A stretch of 64,000 nucleotides of DNA from Takakia lepidozioides (lineage: Eukaryota > Streptophyta > Takakiopsida > Takakiales > Takakiaceae): NCBI GenBank assembly GCA_030704615.1, contig CM060734.1, forward strand, positions 16,430,001-16,494,000. The letters run 5' to 3'. The position numbers and the translations under genes were made by a program. This document shows, piece by piece, positions 53,997 through 63,975 of the stretch. Numbering within the stretch: the stretch's first letter is position 1; each line of letters opens with the position of its first letter. A model generated the notes under the pieces. It searched no databases and was not told where the DNA came from. It was given only the letters and a program-made list of their open reading frames with translations.

Positions 53997-56996
53997 TTAA
54001 CGACGTGATGCCTCAGAAAGAGACGACACTGCCGTGGTACCAGTGGTAAAACCCATTGCCCGCTCACGCTCGTCAGCATTAGGCTCCACTAATTGCTGCA
54101 ACTGAGCATCCCACAGGAGGCCAGGTCCACTATCCCGGAAAGCATGCGATCCTGGGAAGCTCAGCAGTGTAGGTAATGCTGCTCGTGGTTGACCCACCTT
54201 GTTGACCACTGCCAAAGGCAAACGGTCATCGTGTCTCACACGCTGAGACTGCCTCCATGTGTCCAGAATGCTATCCACTGTGAGATGTGCTGGCCGCTGT
54301 ACCCCATCAAATGCACGCTTGAGCAGTGCGGGTGGCATCAAGTTAATCCACCATAGTCGTGGACGATGAGCCCGTGACCCCACTGTAGCTGCATCTAGCA
54401 ACACTGCTGACCCAAGCCACGACCGGACTTGATGCACACTGGCCATCACCCTGGCCCGAGAATCGCCCATCAGTGGCACATTCTCCAAGATGTATGCTGG
54501 AGATACAGCTTGATGAAGATACAAGTGGCGCAAAACCTGCACCATCTCCCAAAATGGATCCGACCTCGAGTCTCGCAATCCATTGCCATGCCCAGCTGAT
54601 GAATGCCCTTGGCAGGGCCAACCTGCCACTACCAGATCAATAGAGCCAACCCGCTCCAAATCCTGCGCCCCCAGCAACGAAATGTCTACTGGCAAGGCCT
54701 GCTGATATCCACGAATTGCAGACACCGACAACAACTCAGGGTACCGCTGCACCAACTGAGCAACATGGGAAAGTGAAACGCGTCGTGCAGTCTCATCCCT
54801 CTCCACATACAGGTAATGCCGAACACGTACACCTGCCTGTAACACAGCAGCCAATCCGGTGTTGATCCCGCCAAACAAGTCCAGAAGACAAATGCCTTCA
54901 TCCGGATACTGCCACACAATAGGTGTGGTGTCCAATGGAGACAACTGAGGTGGTCCTGGTGCAATCCCTGCACTCTCCTCCTCTCCTGACGGTACAAAAG
55001 CCCCCACCCAGGCTTGTTGTACCCGTCGATCAGCATCCCGCTGCAAATCCTTGCTCGTGCCCCACAATGGAGTCTGAGCAACCATGGTAGGCAACTCCGC
55101 CATACCATACATGTCATCCTGCTCTCCCGGAGGTGGCACATCCTCTGAATGAGCGTTGCCCTCAAGCAACTCTATAGGCCAACTCATTGCCGCTGTGAAT
55201 GCTGCTAGTGTCGGCATCTTGCCTCGTTGGGCAACCGCAACTCCTCCTATGAACGTCACAGGGAGCTGCACACGCCGGCCCTCCCCTGACTGCCATGCAG
55301 GCCTATAGGAAGCTGACTCCTCCCAAAAATCCAGGGTGAAGCCCATGGGGTACAACACTGCCCCACCAACCAGGACATCGTATGAGACCGCGTCTGTCAC
55401 AATGGCCTTGGCTCGCATCACTGAGCCATCTGTAGGGTGATCCGGCCGTAGTCTGATAGCCAACTCATGCCGTGTCATTCCCCAAGCCTGCTCCGATCCT
55501 CCTAGAGACGTCCGTATCTGGAAAGGACAAGGCTCCATATCCGCCTCCGTGAGGCCCAAGCCTGCAATAGCAGCTCTGCCCAGCATCAATGGCTGAGCTC
55601 CCGAGTCCAACAAGGCCCGCAGTGGCTGGTACCTCTTGCCTGCCGGTCCACTCAAACAGAAAATGCCATCCTGGTTGTCTAACATGACAACTCCAGGTGT
55701 CACCATGGCGCGCTCAATGGCTGGCCTAGCTGGCAGCTCCATCAACCTGGCAGCTGCAGCTTGCCATGGCGCCGCCGTGGCAATCTTGACCCTCAAATCC
55801 GAGGATCCCTCCGGCACTACACCTCCCACTATCTCCGCAGAAGATGAAGTAACCTCCCCACTCTCACAGAGTGTAGCTGCCAGCCTGAACATCTCAGCTG
55901 GTCTTACCCCCGGCGTCGCAATCATGGTAGCCGAGAACAATGGAGTCTGGCACACAGATGTGGCCGCTCCTAGCAGCACACTAGCTGCCGTAGCCTTGGC
56001 AACACTAGGTAGTAGTGCTACCCGTGTAGCTCTCCCCAATGGCATAGTAACCTCCGCCTCGGTAATAGTCGGGCGAGAACTAGGTGCCATGGATGGCGTC
56101 GACACTGTCTCCGCCAATGTGAATGATTGAGGAAGCCTAGCCTGACGGCTTGCCTCCCCACGCTGTGGATCCAACTCCACCTCTGCACCTCGTGGCTCAG
56201 GAACTCGTCCTGCTCCTCGAGTCACGGCTGCAGCAGACTCCACCTGCACTAGTGGTAGTGCTGCTCCACACATGAATCCCATGCCTCCCATATCTCCTCC
56301 CTCAGGAGCAGGAGGTGGACCATCCGGCCTTAAAGCCGGTACCACCTGAGCTGTAGCCATGGCAGCGAGCCTCTGCTCTAGCTGCTGAAGCCGGTTGGCC
56401 ATGCGTTGGTCAACACCCTGACCTCCGCGTCCTTGGCCATGTTGAGCTTGCCCTTGGCCTGCACCTCGTGGCTGGCCACCTCGTCCTCTCTGGGCTGCTC
56501 CACCTCGCCCCCGGCCACCATTGTTCCCTTGGAACTGGCCTGGGCGTAACTCAGGATGCAAACCATAACACTGGGCCTCTCCATGCCCGTGCTTGCCACA
56601 ATGCCCACACTGCAACTGTGCAGGCTGTGCATGTGCCGGCCCTTTGCCTCCCTCTGGGCAATCCTTCTTGATATGGGGTCCTCCACATGTCCAGCACACC
56701 ACATCTGCCCGTTGTTGGCCAACAAATGAAGGGAGAGACCCCTGCATCTGAGGTCCTCTCTGCCCTTCCCTGAGCTTCACCTGAGCCCCTTTGTTGCCTT
56801 GAGCACGTTGAGGTAGTGGTTGGTTAGGAGCACCACTACCCCGTGCTGTCTCCTTAGCAAATCCCACCATGATCACTCGTTCCTCCACCATGTTGAGCTC
56901 TATCCGCTCTGCCAGCAAAAACACATTTGCTAAGGTGGGTTGGGCCGCTTGTAGGAGAGTTGCATCCCGCACCCTTCTCCTCAGCTCCTTGTCCAA
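53997..56996 (-). CDS. Gag zinc knuckles, aspartic protease and C5-cytosine DNA methyltransferase
   Basis: A 999-codon open frame. Residues 1-45 end the gag helix region. Two CCHC knuckles follow (C101-C104-H108-C113 and C130-C133-H138-C143), then Gly/Arg/Gln-rich sequence to about 195. A retroviral protease carries LLDSGAQPLM (D464) with VLVGGAVLYPMGF as its second conserved element. Residues 701-999 form a cytosine-5 DNA methyltransferase: motif I LLDLFGGINTG (704-714), motif IV GWPCQGHS with catalytic C795, motif VI LENVP (E838), motif VIII RPRLWW (878-883) and a DNMT3-like DERERAMGF (975-983). It would transfer methyl from AdoMet to cytosine. All catalytic landmarks are present. A TAA ends the frame just before motif X. 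The gag N-terminus is one frameshift upstream. Confidence 0.93.
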   Translation of the reverse strand: MDKELRRRVRDATLLQAAQPTLANVFLLAERIELNMVEERVIMVGFAKETARGSGAPNQPLPQRAQGNKGAQVKLREGQRGPQMQGSLPSFVGQQRADVVCWTCGGPHIKKDCPEGGKGPAHAQPAQLQCGHCGKHGHGEAQCYGLHPELRPGQFQGNNGGRGRGGAAQRGRGGQPRGAGQGQAQHGQGRGGQGVDQRMANRLQQLEQRLAAMATAQVVPALRPDGPPPAPEGGDMGGMGFMCGAALPLVQVESAAAVTRGAGRVPEPRGAEVELDPQRGEASRQARLPQSFTLAETVSTPSMAPSSRPTITEAEVTMPLGRATRVALLPSVAKATAASVLLGAATSVCQTPLFSATMIATPGVRPAEMFRLAATLCESGEVTSSSAEIVGGVVPEGSSDLRVKIATAAPWQAAAARLMELPARPAIERAMVTPGVVMLDNQDGIFCLSGPAGKRYQPLRALLDSGAQPLMLGRAAIAGLGLTEADMEPCPFQIRTSLGGSEQAWGMTRHELAIRLRPDHPTDGSVMRAKAIVTDAVSYDVLVGGAVLYPMGFTLDFWEESASYRPAWQSGEGRRVQLPVTFIGGVAVAQRGKMPTLAAFTAAMSWPIELLEGNAHSEDVPPPGEQDDMYGMAELPTMVAQTPLWGTSKDLQRDADRRVQQAWVGAFVPSGEEESAGIAPGPPQLSPLDTTPIVWQYPDEGICLLDLFGGINTGLAAVLQAGVRVRHYLYVERDETARRVSLSHVAQLVQRYPELLSVSAIRGYQQALPVDISLLGAQDLERVGSIDLVVAGWPCQGHSSAGHGNGLRDSRSDPFWEMVQVLRHLYLHQAVSPAYILENVPLMGDSRARVMASVHQVRSWLGSAVLLDAATVGSRAHRPRLWWINLMPPALLKRAFDGVQRPAHLTVDSILDTWRQSQRVRHDDRLPLAVVNKVGQPRAALPTLLSFPGSHAFRDSGPGLLWDAQLQQLVEPNADERERAMGFTTGTTAVSSLSEASRR

Positions 56997-57826
56997 TATC
57001 CCATATCAGAATTGGACTGCCTAAGGTCCGTAACCCCTTGGGTTACATTTATCAAGCGCCTCATGCAAGTGAAAGCCTCCATCAAGCTCTCGGTCGGCTT
57101 CCATTGGAACTCTTGCAAGCTTCGCAACTTCTCTGTCCTCACCCCTTGGTAGTTCCTCCTCAACTCTTTGAAGAACTCCACAACAGGGTTGAAGGCAGGC
57201 ACGGGTACTAGTGCCGGTGCGGTAGTGGCCTGGGTGGACGTCGTAGCTACTGTACCACCAGTCCCACTAGTCCCTCTGCTACTTTCTGAAGCTGCCGGTG
57301 CAGCGGCAGGTGTAGCCACTGCCCTTGTGGCTCTAGTGCCCCTAGTGATGGAGACATAGTCGGGTGACCGGTACATCCTCCACTCCTCGATCTCAACCTC
57401 ATGCCCTCGCCTGAACTCATGGTAATCATCCATAGGCGGCCCCTCAAGGTGCTGAAACAGCCCCTTCCATGCCATGAAAGGCGTTAATAGTTGTGGATTG
57501 CGCATTTGCTGCAAATCACACCAACTATCAAACTCTTGGATAAAATCATCCAACTCGATGGTGCCCACCGCCCCAGAGTACCTTCGTGGCCCCTTGGTAG
57601 CTCCATACATCTCCTCCATTGTGTCCCACAACAATGGCAAAGAAACAACTTGCACCGCCGATATGAATCCTCCTGATTCACAATCCAAATCAGAACCTTC
57701 CGTAGAAGACATAGGAGGTGAAGGTGGCCTAAACCGCACACCTCGTCTTGTGTACCCACTAGTATCGCTAGTGCTCGAACCGGCACTGTCCCCAACAACT
57801 AGTGGCACCTCCGTGTTGACACTCAA
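56981..57826 (-). CDS. Gag N-terminal and capsid-like region of copy 3
   Basis: 281 codons from an ATG at 57826. A low-complexity start (SSTSDTSGYTRRGVRF) is followed by a capsid-like segment: FIQEFDSWCDLQQM, FMAWKGLFQHLEGPPMDDYH and EFFKELRRNYQGVRTEKLRS, LQEFQWKPTESLMEAFTCMR. It ends DMGYWTRS. The neighbouring frame picks up LDKELRRRVRDATLLQAAQP, so a single lost base near 57000 separates this from the 999-codon ORF. It would form the particle and bind element RNA. Confidence 0.85.
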   Translation of the reverse strand: MSVNTEVPLVVGDSAGSSTSDTSGYTRRGVRFRPPSPPMSSTEGSDLDCESGGFISAVQVVSLPLLWDTMEEMYGATKGPRRYSGAVGTIELDDFIQEFDSWCDLQQMRNPQLLTPFMAWKGLFQHLEGPPMDDYHEFRRGHEVEIEEWRMYRSPDYVSITRGTRATRAVATPAAAPAASESSRGTSGTGGTVATTSTQATTAPALVPVPAFNPVVEFFKELRRNYQGVRTEKLRSLQEFQWKPTESLMEAFTCMRRLINVTQGVTDLRQSNSDMGYWTRS

Positions 57827-58489
57827 CCGGTCATGAACATGTCCCTAACCCCCTCTCCACAAGGTAACCGGGTAGAGAACCTGTTGCGGCTTAGGGTTTG
57901 GAATACTAAGTTCCTAACATAGCCTACACTTGTACCTGCATCCACCGCAAACACTCTTATGGTTGGCTGGTCATCACCTCCAACCTCACCACAGGAGAAA
58001 CAATGATGGTCTGGCTGGTCATCACCCCAGCCTCACCATCGACAGCATGCTCTAGGACTGGCCGGTGATCAAATCCGGACCAATCACCTATAAAAACAAG
58101 CGCCCACACAAAACTAGCATGGCGCACAGTCAAGCCTGCAGGTATGGAGGGGATCCAAACACAAGAAATCAGAACGACAACTCCCCCACACCAAAAACAA
58201 CTCCACGGTGTTGCTCCTGCAAGGACACCCCAGCCCAAACCCGGACTGACTCTTGCCTCCACCTACGGAAAGGTCTTGGCCTAATGAGAAGGTGAAACTA
58301 TGAGGAAGAGAAGCTAAAGCAATGCCTAACCCCAGCATGCCCTCATCCCAACACTCTTCCTCTCCTCTCTTCCCTCACTTGCATGACCATGGGAATATCA
58401 TGAAGATACTCCTCAAACCGCCCTCCACGAGCTTCAAAATTCGGCCTTCGAGACCACATACCAATCCTTAGGCAGTCCACCAGTGCCTC
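57827..58489 (-). other. Leader adjacent to gag of copy 3
   Basis: Noncoding on the minus strand. It contains a GTTGGCTGGTCATCACC-type repeat (near 57961 and 58009). No promoter is recognised. Confidence 0.45.
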
Positions 58490-59585
58490 CACAAGTCAGC
58501 ACAGGCCCACACAGCTCACAGGCCACAGCCTGTCACAGCCCTACACAGGTCACAGGGTCACAGCCCCACAGGCCGCAGCCTGTCACAACCCTACAAAGGT
58601 CACAGGGTCATAGCCCCAAAGGCCACAGCCTATCACAGCCCCTCATAGCCCCATAGGCCACAGGGCACAGCCTGTCACAGCCCGACACAGGTCACAGGGG
58701 TCACAGCCCCAAAGGCCACAGCCCGTCACAACCCCACAGGCCACTAGGCACAGCCTGTCACAGACCGTCACAGCCCCACAGGCCACAGGCCATAGCCTGT
58801 CACAGCCCCTCATAGCCCGTCACAGCCCCACAGGCCATAGGGCACAGCCTGTCAAGCCCCTCACAGCCCCTCACAGCCCCACAGGCCACTGGGCACAGCC
58901 TGTCACAGCCCCTCATAGCCCGTCACAGCTCGCCACAGCCTGTCACAGCCCATCACAGCCCCACAGGCCACAGGGCACAGCCTGTCACAGCCCGCCACAG
59001 CCCCACAGACCACAGCCTGTCATAGCCCCGCACAGCCCATCACAGCCCCACAGGCCACTGGGCACAGCCTGTCACAGCCCCTCACAGTTCGTCACAGCTC
59101 GCCATAGCCTGTCACAGCCCGTCACAGCCCCACAGGCCACAGGGCATAGCCTGTCACAGCCCCTTATAGCCCGTCACAGCCCCACAGGCCACGGGGCACA
59201 GCCTGTCAAGCCCCTCACAGCCCCACAGGCCACTAGGCACAGCCTATCACAGCCCCTCACAGCCCGTCACAGCTCGCCACAACCTGTCACAGCCCGTCAC
59301 AGCCCCACAGTCCACAGGGCATAGCCTGTCACAGCCCCTTATAGCCCATCACAGCCCCAAAGGCCAGGGGCGCAGCCCATCACAGCCCGTCACAGCCTCG
59401 AAGGCCACTGGCGCAGCCCGTGACAGCCCCAAAAGGCCACCGGCACAGCCCCTCACAGCCCATCACAGCCCCAAGGCCACCGGCGCAGCCCGTCACAGGC
59501 CCTCACAACCCGTCACAGCCCCGAAGGCCACCGGCACAGCCCCCAAGGCCACAGGGACAGCCCGTCACAGCCCCATCCATGGCCG
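58490..59585. repeat. CACAGCCC minisatellite, about 1.1 kb
   Basis: Dense array of TCACAGCCCC/G-type 10-mers arranged in higher-order units of roughly 60-100 bp (CCCCACAGGCCACAGGGCAC, AGCCTGTCACAGCCC). It lies inside the leader of the methyltransferase/PHD element, between 5' LTR and gag. Confidence 0.9.
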
Positions 59586-61137
59586 CTCTGGCAGTTTAGC
59601 CATTTCTCCAAGGGGTTTAGCCACGCCAAGCTAGGGTTTGTGTCTCTTGGACTCTAGGCTTCTTTCCACCGAGCTATGGCGGCTGTGAGGAAATCAGCAA
59701 GGTATTCTTGCTCTTTCGGCTCCCACACACCACCATAGTAGCCCTAAGCCATGAGGTGGTTGCCACAAACCAAGCCTTCTTTCTCACTTAGCCTCCCCAA
59801 ACACGCCACTAAACTCAATGGCAAACAACCAAGCCCTGCTGGTTCCCAGCCCTTGTGAGCACTCATTCAAGCACTCTCCTTGGCCATAGCATCTATCTTA
59901 GAGCCTATTCCATCCCCCTACACCTACTGCTTCAAGAGTTGCGCTCCCTTCAAGCTTGAAGTTGAAACCCCAACTCACATAGGCCCTACAAGTGCTTTTC
60001 TTTCACTCCAAGTGGAAACCAGCCCTAGACCTTCCATTCTAGCTCTCTAAAGCTTGAAAACAAGAGCCTCAATGGGCTGAAGGCATGCTCCACACATGCC
60101 CCACTCTCACCATAAGAGAATCAGCTCCTTTGCTTCATTTCTTGCACCCACAAACCTGAAAATACAAGCTTTAGCAGAGCATGCTCCACATGCCCTACAG
60201 GGAAACCAGCCCCTTCCTTCCTTTCTTGCACTCCCACACCTGAAAGTGCAAGCCTTCACCAGGCTAATAGCATGCTCCACACATACATTGCCCTCACATA
60301 AGGGAAGTCAGCCCTTCCCTCTTCCTTGCTTGCCCTCCAAGCTTGAAGATGGAAGCTTCAATGAGCTGAATACATGCTCCACACATGCAACCTCTTCACA
60401 CAAGAGATATCAGCCCCCTATCTTGGCTCCTTGGCTCCTTGATGCTCTCTAAGACAAGACTAAGCACTCCATAGCCCTTGCCAAGCTCCTGAAACCCTAA
60501 GGCTTACATTTCCAGCCACAAGACACTCCTCTTGTGGTGCAAGAACTTTTCTTCCAAGCTCTGAAACCCTAGGTGCACATTCCATGGCCTTGCCATACCT
60601 CTTAGCTCCTGTTCCAGCCTCGCTCTTGCCATGGCAAGAGCCCTCATACCGCTGGAGTTTCAGATTGAAACCCCCAACTCAACATAGCCACAGATGCATT
60701 GGCTTGCATACAAGAGAAATCAGCCATCTCTCTTCACTCATACCTCCTTATGAGCTTGAAGTTGGAGCTCCCGATAACTGTGACTTACATCTAACACCCT
60801 CGCAGCTCCACATTGCTGCAGCTCCTTAACTTGGCCTGCAGCTGAAGAAGACGACCACCAGTTCACCCACTCGAGACCAGCATCTCCCCCGCTTCGCACT
60901 AGAAGCCCAAACTTGGTTGCCATAGCATTGAGCTATGCAACGCCGCTCTTCAACATAGGCTACCCGCCTCTCTATCCATTGCAAACCTGCAACCTATTCG
61001 CCTTTGCACTCTATCCACTTTGGATAGGCTCATGCACGGATCCCTGCACTCTAGGCTGAACCGCTTCTCATGAAAACACAAGTGCTACAAAACAACTCGA
61101 ACCTGGCACTCACAGACTCGAGCTGATCTTTCTCGAG
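59586..61137 (-). other. Long 5' leader of copy 3
   Basis: Between minisatellite and 5' LTR. Minus-strand reading has no long ORF. A loose repeat of about 110 bp with CTCCACACATGC, CCTGAAA and CTTGAAG words recurs at 60085-60400. A hairpin (ACTCGAG...CTCGAGT) lies right next to the LTR at 61116-61138. Confidence 0.55.
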
Positions 61138-61450
61138 TGATAACGAAGAAGAATACAAGCACAAGCTCATGCGAGCTCACAAAGCTGAAGCATAAACTCA
61201 TGCATATATAACCTTATCACTCAAATACAAGTCAAGCCAAGTGCACCCCACGCCATGGGGAATCCACACTACGGCGCCATAGCTAGGCGCGGTGAGGCTC
61301 AACTCGAGAAAGATGAGCCTCCCACGTTTGCCGTGAAGATAACCACTCCAGGGCCTAAATCTGCCTTGACCCCTGGATTGACACTTGGGCCAATCCCAAA
61401 TGTCAATATGTAAAAGCTAGCTATTTCCTAGCTAGTTTCACACTAGTGGT
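61138..61450 (-). repeat. 5' LTR (partial) of the methyltransferase/PHD element copy 3
   Basis: Matches 32013-32330 with about seven differences by eye. Contains the same TATA-like element (GGTTATATATGC, minus) and ends TTCGTTATCA. The first 200 bp of the LTR are missing; homology stops at CACTAGTGG (61449). It places the leader and minisatellite inside the element. Confidence 0.8.
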
Positions 61451-61729
61451 TACGAGGCTATAGTTTTGCGAGAGGGGGTTCCAAACAGTGAAGTAGCTTG
61501 CCTAAACTGCGATTGGTTTCAGTTTGTCATCTGCATGCTAGCTTCAAAAGGAACAATGAATAGGTGGCGAGAGCCGAGGGGAGAGATTGACGCATTTTTG
61601 GAGAGGCACCACTCCACTGACCCTCTCCAACGTATGCCTAGGGGTGGTAGTGGATCAAAAGCAGGGGCAGACTTGGTTTTGGTGGATCTCCCTGATGGTC
61701 AGTTTGTGAGAGGGATTGGCCGAGACCAT

Positions 61730-61890
61730 ATTGTGTCGGGCTTAGCCCAAGTGTCTTACGAGTGGTTATGGGTTCAAACCACCTTGTTGGTTGTTACAAA
61801 GGTGTCCACCTTCCTACCGGAAGGCAGTAGCCCTTCTCGGTCAAGTGACACCATAAGTTATGCTTGCTTCGGCAACGCGTCCACCTTTTT
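61730..61890 (+). repeat. SINE-like repeat with tRNA-type promoter words
   Basis: TTAGCCCAAGTGTC (A-box-like, about 61741) and GGGTTCAAACC (B-box-like, about 61769) lie 28 bp apart. The body shared with 3603-3712 follows and ends CCACCTTTTTAG. Pol III-type boxes at that spacing and a dispersed body suggest a tRNA-derived SINE. Confidence 0.45.
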
Positions 61891-62104
61891 AGCCCAGATG
61901 CGTCCCATAGTTGGTGCCGACTATGAGGCCCAAGTAGGCCCACCGTCCCATAGTCGTTGCCGACCATGACTCCACCGACTACTACCGTGACTGCTGACTA
62001 TAACATTCATTTGGCAATACATGTTAGTGTCTGTAGTGTGCACTCTGTGCACTAACTACATTACTTTTGCGAATACAGAAGTAGATGGCAATGTAAGTAA
62101 TGTG

Positions 62105-62360
62105 CAAACCTGTAAACGAGCCTCCGGGCCGGCAAAGACCCACCAGGCTGCTCGATAATTGGCCAGCTTTGGCCAGGCCCATCATTCATCTCGCACCAAA
62201 ACAATTCTTTCCAATACTTAAGGTGGTAGTCATCCACCCAATCTGAGAGGGACTTGAGAGTGTCGGTGCCTCTTCCGGGGTTGGTAGCTGCAAGAACCCT
62301 TTCTGAACCAGCCAGTCCAACTGGCGTTGCGCTTCCTCTTTTTGCTTCGAGTCCACGAAA
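62105..62360 (-). CDS. Exon-like ORF of the palindrome-intron gene
   Basis: Minus strand: CFVDSKQKEEAQRQLDWLVQ, KGFLQLPTPEE, then in the adjacent frame TLKSLSDWVDDYHLKYWKEL and FWCEMNDGPGQSWPII. One base change near 62280 switches frame. Function unknown. It lies downstream of the exon at 62433-62910 on the same strand. Confidence 0.4.
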
Positions 62361-62432
62361 CATGTCACAATATAGGCTTACGACATAAACAGAAACTTAA
62401 AGCTAGAGCAAAGAATGCAAGCTCTTTACCTG

Positions 62433-62910
62433 GAACCACCATGTCATTTTGTTGCACCACAAGCCGAAGACCACATCTGTTGGAGCATGGGGAAATTTCC
62501 CTTCTTTCCTGGTGGTAGAGTCTGTATTCCAAAGCTTTAACCATGATTTCCTTCTCCGCAAGAGTGACCTCGCTGGTGGCCAGCATCTGCAACTTCTCCA
62601 AAGTCATTTCAGGCTTCCGATTGACGGCGAGTGACTTGTAATGAGTGGTTATCTCAAACAAAAAACCAGTTCCCAAAGCAGGATCGCAAATAGAAGAATA
62701 TTTAGCAATTTTGGTGTACCACTTCGTCCTGTGAACTTGGAAATTGCTCGCAAGCTTCTTCCTGATGAGCTCGGTGTTCTCGGCGGTGGCAGGCAAGTGC
62801 ACATGGGCATCCAAGCAGGCGTTTCTGATTCTACGGAATCCCTCCTGACCCATGTACTCTATGAGAGCGTCTTGCGGCATCGTCATCCAATTCCCGTTCC
62901 GCTTGTTCAA
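62433..62910 (-). CDS. Exon of an unidentified gene with palindromic introns
   Basis: Minus strand: MPQDALIEYMGQEGFRRIRN, AENTELIRKKLASNFQVHRT, KWYTKIAKYSSICDPALGTG and LGTGFLFEITTHYKSLAVNR, ending LRLVVQQNDMVVP at a strong donor (CCAG|GTAAAG near 62432). Protein-like and well conserved in composition, but I recognise no domain. The palindromes in its flanking introns link it to the methyltransferase-like exon at 29623-30015. I infer that both are parts of one gene family, here the 5' portion and there the 3' portion. Confidence 0.45.
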
Positions 62911-63482
62911 GCACTTCTCGTAGACGTCTAGTGGAATAGCTGTTTCATACTGCTCAACAGGTGTTGTTGCGCACTTCTGGAAGTAGAATAGCTTGTGTGG
63001 AAGTTCGAAGGATATATTTTCTCGATCTGTAACGCTGCAAAACGCACAGTAAAGGGCCTTTTAGTCGGCAACGACCTCATGGAAATTCGTCTGCTACCTT
63101 GAAGAACCTCCAAATAGTTTCTGGGTAAATAGCAAAGGTCCCGTATTCAATCTACGAAATTGCTATAGTCGTCTCCGACTATAACAACAGCCTCTACAAC
63201 CTGCAAACAATGAATGTGGCAGTTTTGTGCGACCTCCATCACTAAACCAAACTGTCGAGAACAAAAAAGGCCTATGAAGGTCAGTCAAGCTATACATCTG
63301 CTAACTGCTATAGTCGGCTCCGACTATATCAGTGGGAATACCTTCAACCTTAAACAAGACTGCTGGGAGTACAGCTGAATGGGGAACTTTAATAATCTAT
63401 TCAGAGTGTAATTGTTTTTCACTGTGCAGGGGATGCTACAGTGCACATCCTTTTATATGGAATTTGCCATAGTTGGTCCCGA

Positions 63483-63975
63483 CTATGACAGTTTATCCTT
63501 GAGATTCTGTAACCGATTTTGATGCAGATTCCACAAATGCAACACTTGTATTCGGATATGAAACCCAAGCTCATGTGAGCAGAAGAGGGTATTGAAACTC
63601 ACACATTCATTGGATTCATTGCACATCAAATTAGCCCCATATCTGAACTCCTCACATCCATAATTTTTGCGTTCACCCGGTAGAGTTGCCCCCAGTTTCA
63701 GTCTCAAACTCTTGCAGGAACTGGGCTTCAGCTCGTGGAACCGGTTTTGTGGGAGACTACTCCGCCCTCCCTCTGATTGCCTTCTGCTTCTTACTCTTTG
63801 CAGGTGAAGTGACTGCTCCATTTGAATCTGCACTGCCCCCTTCTACTTCATTCTCTTTGGGGGGGGGGGAAGCGGATTGCTCCGGTTCGTTATTCTCTTC
63901 AAGCACGGGCTGCTTCTTCTTGCTCTTTACTGGAGAAGGGGATGACCCCTGCTGGCGATTGTCCATCAGCTTCAA
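63483..63975 (-). CDS. Ser/Lys-rich upstream exon-like ORF
   Basis: Minus strand: NRQQGSSPSPVKSKKKQPVL through PPKENEVEGG and TSPAKSKKQK, a disordered, basic, nuclear-localisation-like segment. In another frame, FHELKPSSCKSLRLKLGATL follows. Probably the N-terminal part of the gene continuing at 62910. Incomplete at the window edge. Confidence 0.35.

Larger units (their letters stand above)
61905..63490. repeat. Second cluster of TAGTCGGTnCCGACTA palindromes
   Basis: Copies near 61910, 61951, 63164, 63311 and 63469, each flanked by noncoding sequence between the exon-like ORFs of this region. Same family as 30195-31125. Confidence 0.75.

Noticed and set aside
55636-56130. 164-codon plus-strand ORF opposite the methyltransferase polyprotein
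   Set aside because: It is the antisense shadow of a GC-rich real frame and has no independent start context or motif.
58490-59585. Centromeric satellite
   Set aside because: The unit is about 10 bp with loose higher-order structure, only 1.1 kb long, and sits inside a retroelement leader.
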